A DNA stretch of 64,000 nt. Origin: CAVYEM01 sp963767635. GTDB taxonomy: Bacteria; Vulcanimicrobiota; Vulcanimicrobiia; Vulcanimicrobiales; Vulcanimicrobiaceae. The notes under the pieces were generated by a model. The model searched no databases, was not told the DNA's origin, and worked only from the letters and a program-made list of their open reading frames with translations. Location: assembly GCA_963767635.1 (NCBI GenBank), contig CAVYEM010000001.1, positions 868,001 to 932,000 on the forward strand, in the 5' to 3' direction. This document shows positions 62,043 to 64,000 of the stretch, in pieces. The translations under genes and the position numbers were made by a program. The first letter of the stretch is position 1. Each line of letters begins with the position of its first letter.

Positions 62043-63533
62043 ATGGCATTCGATTCGCTGTTCACGGGGATCTCCGGCCTGAATGCATATCAGAGCCAGA
62101 TCGACATGATCTCCAACGACATTGCGAACGTCGATACGACCGGCTTCAAGGGCCAGCGCATGACGTTCGCCGATCTTTATTATCAGAGCCAAGGCTTCGC
62201 CAGCGCGCCGACGCAGACGAGCGGCGGCGTGAATCCGCAGGAAGTCGGCCTGGGCGTCCGGGTCAACTCGATCGACACCAATTTTTCGCAGGGCGGCCTA
62301 GAGACCACCGGCATCAACACCGACTTAGCCATCAACGGCGACGGCTTTTTCGTGTTGAACAACGTCAATGGAACCGGTCAACCGATTTACACGCGCGACG
62401 GCGCGTTCTCGCTCAACTCGAACGGCGTGTTGTACGATCCTTCAAGCGGTCTTGCGGTGCAAGGCTTCATGGCCAACGCGAACGGTCAAATTCAGGGTGG
62501 AACGCCCGGAACGATCACCGTTCCTATTGGCCTGGCAATGCAAGCCACTGCAACCGGTGCCGCCAATGCGACAAAGTATGGGCCCGCCAACAACACAAAC
62601 TTCGACGTGAGCTTCGGGGGATCGCTAAACCAAACTCAGTACGCGGCTGAAGCGGCAACGGCCGGAAGCGGTGCGCCGCAAACGGTTTCTACAACCATCT
62701 ATGACTCGCTCGGCAACGCTCACGAAGCCACCATCACGTTCTCGCCGGTCGGCCCCAACACGCCGGTCGGCGGACCGCCGCCGGCTCCTGCGGGTGCGCT
62801 TCCCAGCGTTCCACCGATGGCGGGCGGCGCGCCCGTGCAAGCGGCCTCGCGCTGGTCGTACAAAATTACCTTCGCCGATGGTACGGCGCCGGCGACGAAC
62901 AGCGGGTATGCGTTCTTCGATCAGAACGGTCAATTCTTGAATACGTCTTCAACGGCGAATGCGGCGGCAGGTACCTTTGGAACGGTCGGCGTGCCGACGG
63001 CTGCGCAGGGAGACGTGCTCAGCATTGCCGCCGGCGGTTGGCCCGCGGGCGACAATTCCGCAGCCGCACCGACTATCGGTTTGGATTTTTCCAACATGTC
63101 TTCGCTCGCGGCGGGTTCGGGCTCATCCTCGAGTGCAACGGTGCTCAACCAGAACGGCTTCGCCGCGGGAACGCTCTCCAATATCACGATCGGACAAGAT
63201 GGAACGATCACGGGTGCGTTCACGAACGGTCAGCAGAAGACTGTCGGGCAAGTGGCTCTCGCCACCTTCCAAAACGAAGACGGATTGCATCGCTTAGGTG
63301 GAAACGGATTCCAGCAGACTGCGAATTCCGGCCTCGCGCAAGTAGGCTTCGCCTCATCCGGCCGTTACGGCGCGATCGTTTCGGGATCGCTCGAGCAGTC
63401 GAACGTTTCTCTCGCCGACGAATTCACGAAGATGATTACCGCGCAGCGGGCATTCGAGGCAAACACGCGCGGCATTTCGACAGCCGATCAAAACATGCAA
63501 ACCGTGATCAACATCCGAGCCAGCGAGAACTAA
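62043..63533 (+). CDS. flgE: Flagellar hook protein FlgE
   Basis: 496 residues. The N-terminal AFDSLFTGISGLNAYQSQID followed by ISNDIANVDTTGFKGQR is the D0 helix and rod/hook signature; GDGFFVLN and the C-terminal EQSNVSLADEFTKMITAQRA followed by FEANTRGISTADQNMQTVIN complete the helical D0 pair. The middle (about 150-400) is Ala/Gly/Thr/Ser-rich surface domain. It polymerises into the hook. The ATG has AGAAAGG upstream. Tandem repeats follow before flbD. Confidence 0.96.
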   Translation: MAFDSLFTGISGLNAYQSQIDMISNDIANVDTTGFKGQRMTFADLYYQSQGFASAPTQTSGGVNPQEVGLGVRVNSIDTNFSQGGLETTGINTDLAINGDGFFVLNNVNGTGQPIYTRDGAFSLNSNGVLYDPSSGLAVQGFMANANGQIQGGTPGTITVPIGLAMQATATGAANATKYGPANNTNFDVSFGGSLNQTQYAAEAATAGSGAPQTVSTTIYDSLGNAHEATITFSPVGPNTPVGGPPPAPAGALPSVPPMAGGAPVQAASRWSYKITFADGTAPATNSGYAFFDQNGQFLNTSSTANAAAGTFGTVGVPTAAQGDVLSIAAGGWPAGDNSAAAPTIGLDFSNMSSLAAGSGSSSSATVLNQNGFAAGTLSNITIGQDGTITGAFTNGQQKTVGQVALATFQNEDGLHRLGGNGFQQTANSGLAQVGFASSGRYGAIVSGSLEQSNVSLADEFTKMITAQRAFEANTRGISTADQNMQTVINIRASEN

Positions 63534-63544
63534 TCGTGCTGCGC

Positions 63545-63708
63545 CCCCCAACGGCTTTGTCGTTGGTGGGCGCGCAGCCACGGGGGACCCCGACGGCTTT
63601 GCCGTTGGGGGGCGCGCAGCCACGGGGGACGCGACGGCTTTGCCGTTGGGGGGCGCGCAGCCACGGGGGACCCCGACGGCTTTGCCGTTGGGGGGCGCGC
63701 AGCCACGG
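63545..63708. repeat. Tandem repeat A, four ~42-base units
   Basis: Four near-identical units of GACGGCTTTGCCGTTGGGGG followed by GCGCGCAGCCACGGGGGAC. Each contains an AACGGC-TTT-GCCGTT hairpin. The first unit is the most divergent. It sits right after the flgE stop and could attenuate read-through from flgE to flbD. Confidence 0.85.
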
Positions 63709-63710
63709 AT

Positions 63711-63816
63711 GGCGTAGCGCCTGTTAAACCAAGGGCGTAGCGCCTGTTAAACCAAGGCGTAGCGCCTGTTAAACCCAAGGCGTAGCGCCTGTTAAACCAA
63801 GCGCCTGTTAAACCAA
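63711..63816. repeat. Tandem repeat B, four ~22-base units plus a truncated fifth
   Basis: Units of GGCGTAGCGCCTGTTAAACC followed by AA or AAG, with single-base length differences between units; the last lacks its first six bases. Each unit has a GGCG-TA-GCGCC palindrome. It follows repeat A directly and ends nine bases before the flbD hairpin. Confidence 0.85.
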
Positions 63817-63824
63817 AGGTACGT

Positions 63825-63855
63825 ACAACGCCGAGCCCAAAAAGCTCGGCGTTGT
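63825..63855 (+). promoter_or_regulatory. Perfect 12-bp hairpin overlapping the flbD start
   Basis: ACAACGCCGAGC (63825-63836) and GCTCGGCGTTGT (63844-63855) with loop CCAAAAA. No T-run follows, so it is not a standard terminator. The right arm includes the first two bases of the proposed flbD GTG, so the structure would hide the start and any ribosome site. Confidence 0.65.
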
Positions 63856-64000
63856 GATTGCACTGCAACGCCTCAACGGCCAGCCGATCATGGTCAACGC
63901 AGACTTGATTGAATCGATCGAAACCACGCCCGACACGGTCATCACCTTGGTGAGTGGAAACAAACTGATCGTGCGCGATTCCATGGAAACGATTCAGCGG
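63854..64000 (+). CDS. flbD: FlbD family flagellar protein, 3' truncated by window end
   Basis: 49 codons visible: VIALQRLNGQPIMVNADLIE followed by TPDTVITLVSGNKLIVRDSM. The LNG...NADLIE...TPDTVITL...NGxK/LxV pattern is the FlbD family, a small protein located after flgE in Firmicutes-like flagellar operons. It was proposed to be a swarming/motility factor (SwrD), increasing stator torque in Bacillus. The GTG start at 63854 fits the family N-terminus. Truncated at the 3' edge. Confidence 0.88.
   Translation, partial: MIALQRLNGQPIMVNADLIESIETTPDTVITLVSGNKLIVRDSMETIQR

Noticed and set aside
63545..63816. CRISPR or coding repeat protein
   Set aside because: Units abut directly without spacers; the minus-strand open frame through them is a low-complexity product of the repeats with no start context.

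Overview
The window is 64 kb of high-GC, gene-dense bacterial chromosome without rRNA or tRNA genes that I can see. The gene set points to a motile, respiring, heterotrophic bacterium: a diheme cytochrome c of the QcrC type, a K+-independent proton pyrophosphatase, a flagellar operon in the order fliF-fliG-fliH-fliI-fliJ, a TIGR02530-type flagellar protein, FlbD and a WhiG/FliA sigma factor. This mix of actinobacterial/Firmicutes-like modules suggests an under-cultured terrestrial phylum, for example Eremiobacterota (WPS-2). That placement is inference only.

Layout. 1-11 kb: the end of a respiratory cytochrome gene, then a tightly packed + strand cluster for sugar/organic-acid catabolism (TPP enzyme, enolase-superfamily dehydratase, FAD/Fe-S 2-hydroxyacid dehydrogenase, SDR, six-hairpin glycosidase, sugar isomerase). 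11-19 kb: PEP-mutase-like enzyme, MFS exporter, small secreted protein, VOC protein, YkvA, OPT transporter, orphan MCE protein, DUF4432 epimerase. 19-23.5 kb (- strand): His-rich protein, MFS carboxylate transporter, lipoprotein, thrS. 23.6-29.9 kb: two small proteins, hppA, lipoprotein, VOC, hemerythrin, FAD oxidoreductase. 29.9-34.7 kb: cheR-cheB-fliA plus a FliK-like/FlhB-like pair. 34.7-43.5 kb: Crp/Fnr regulator, ftsY, recA, recX, formate/nitrite-type channel, two-component system, nuclease-like protein with hpt, GH125 mannosidase. 43.5-45 kb: non-coding repeat island with an IS110 remnant. 45-52.4 kb: purA and the flagellar basal-body operon behind a sigma-28-like promoter. 52.4-56.5 kb: DUF4760 protein, lipoprotein, repeat array, large cyclase/ATPase regulator. 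56.5-59.5 kb: trpE, trpG and a DAHP synthase. 59.5-64 kb: fliK-flgD-TIGR02530-flgE, tandem repeats, flbD (cut by the window end).

The most interesting element is a complete tryptophan attenuator between trpG and the DAHP synthase gene. A 21-residue leader peptide contains three consecutive Trp codons. It is followed by a rho-independent terminator and a competing 8-bp antiterminator helix, and preceded by a promoter whose predicted start lies at the leader ATG. The DAHP synthase it precedes is a bare catalytic core without a regulatory domain, so control may be mainly transcriptional.

A caution for any reader: about eighteen conserved genes or gene ends, including thrS, purA, ftsY, recX, cheR, fliF, trpE and trpG, are interrupted by single-base frameshifts. 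Most behave as one extra base. Because essential single-copy genes are affected, I treat these as sequencing/assembly errors and annotate each as one gene spanning both frames.
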